Shown here one piece after another: positions 63,880-64,000 of a DNA stretch of 64,000 nucleotides. Below the pieces are notes generated by a model, which was not told where the DNA came from, did not search any database, and was given only the letters and a program-made list of their open reading frames with translations. This DNA comes from Aquimarina sp. RZ0 (GTDB taxonomy: Bacteria > Bacteroidota > Bacteroidia > Flavobacteriales > Flavobacteriaceae): the NCBI RefSeq assembly GCF_008370685.1, contig NZ_VTZU01000019.1:30823-94822 (forward strand). Reading direction: 5' to 3'. The position numbers and the translations under genes were made by a program. Each line of letters opens with the position of its first letter. Position 1 is the stretch's first letter.

Positions 63880-64000
63880 ATACGATTTGTGATTAAAAAA
63901 TTCGTATAAATTCATTGAATTATTTTTTCTTTATGCAAGGCAAAAAAATCAAGCATAGCTATAGCTACGGTTTATTTTTTAAACGAAGTAGAAAGGAAAA
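63880..64000. repeat. Family B element, cut by the window edge
   Basis: The first 121 bases match 9348 onward almost exactly, including the core ATAGCTATAGCTACGGTTTA. The right end lies beyond the window. Confidence 0.85.

Overview
The window is AT-rich chromosomal DNA from a member of the Flavobacteriia; marine Flavobacteriaceae such as Aquimarina-like genera would fit, but the sequence does not fix the genus. The case rests on lipoproteins with the Bacteroidota signal-peptide style, TAnnTTTG promoter -7 boxes (for example 1781, 3272, 4489, 16482, 22315, 50928, 62201), a type IX secretion C-terminal sorting domain, a double-glycine leader peptide of the Flavobacteriia kind, and a gene pair that looks like capnine (sulfonolipid) synthesis. 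I see no rRNA, tRNA or CRISPR array.

Layout. 0.1-5.1 kb: a YciO-type gene, an AraC regulator, and three tandem secreted paralogues, each with its own copy of one promoter/inverted-repeat module. 5.5-9.0 kb: minus-strand envelope genes (membrane protein, DUF3108 protein, OmpA lipoprotein, glycosyltransferase). 9.6-12.1 kb: two M57-like metalloprotease lipoproteins, one ending in three near-identical DUF5648 repeats. 12.6-18.5 kb: housekeeping (HsdR_N-like protein, holA, an Lrp regulator divergent from a Cys/Met-metabolism PLP enzyme, fumC) plus short genes. 19.4-27.2 kb: three paralogous DUF5011 surface lipoproteins and a small outer-membrane barrel. 27.3-29.1 kb: an IS1634-family insertion sequence flanked by an identical direct repeat of about 297 bp that leaves both neighbouring genes intact. 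29.3-41.9 kb: an ArsC-family gene, prfB with its programmed frameshift, a large zinc protease, threonine aldolase, YegP-like protein, OmpA protein, thioredoxin, YbaB, an S9 peptidase, and the putative cysteate synthase/acyltransferase pair. 41.9-47.4 kb: an orphan six-cysteine GG-leader peptide, a GH16 lipoprotein, and a BatA / metal-ligand-deficient dihydroorotase / DUF4870 operon. 47.8-61.4 kb: RNA helicase, NYN-LOTUS protein, FAD enzyme, GAF histidine kinase, a PhoX-like/MauG-like pair, a frameshifted trypsin, a TIGR02757 protein and a LolD-type ATPase. 62.2-63.8 kb: msrA, folE and a small membrane protein.

Several families of short non-coding repeats are scattered between genes: a ~100-bp GC-richer element (family A), a 162-bp element with ATACGATTT ends (family B), and a ~160-bp element with TGAACTCATCTTG ends (family C). 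B and C look like non-autonomous transposable elements and share a central core. The points most worth following up are the insertion sequence with its very long target duplication, the orphan cysteine-rich GG peptide, the promoter-linked paralogue trio, the dihydroorotase homologue without metal ligands, and the sulfonolipid gene pair.
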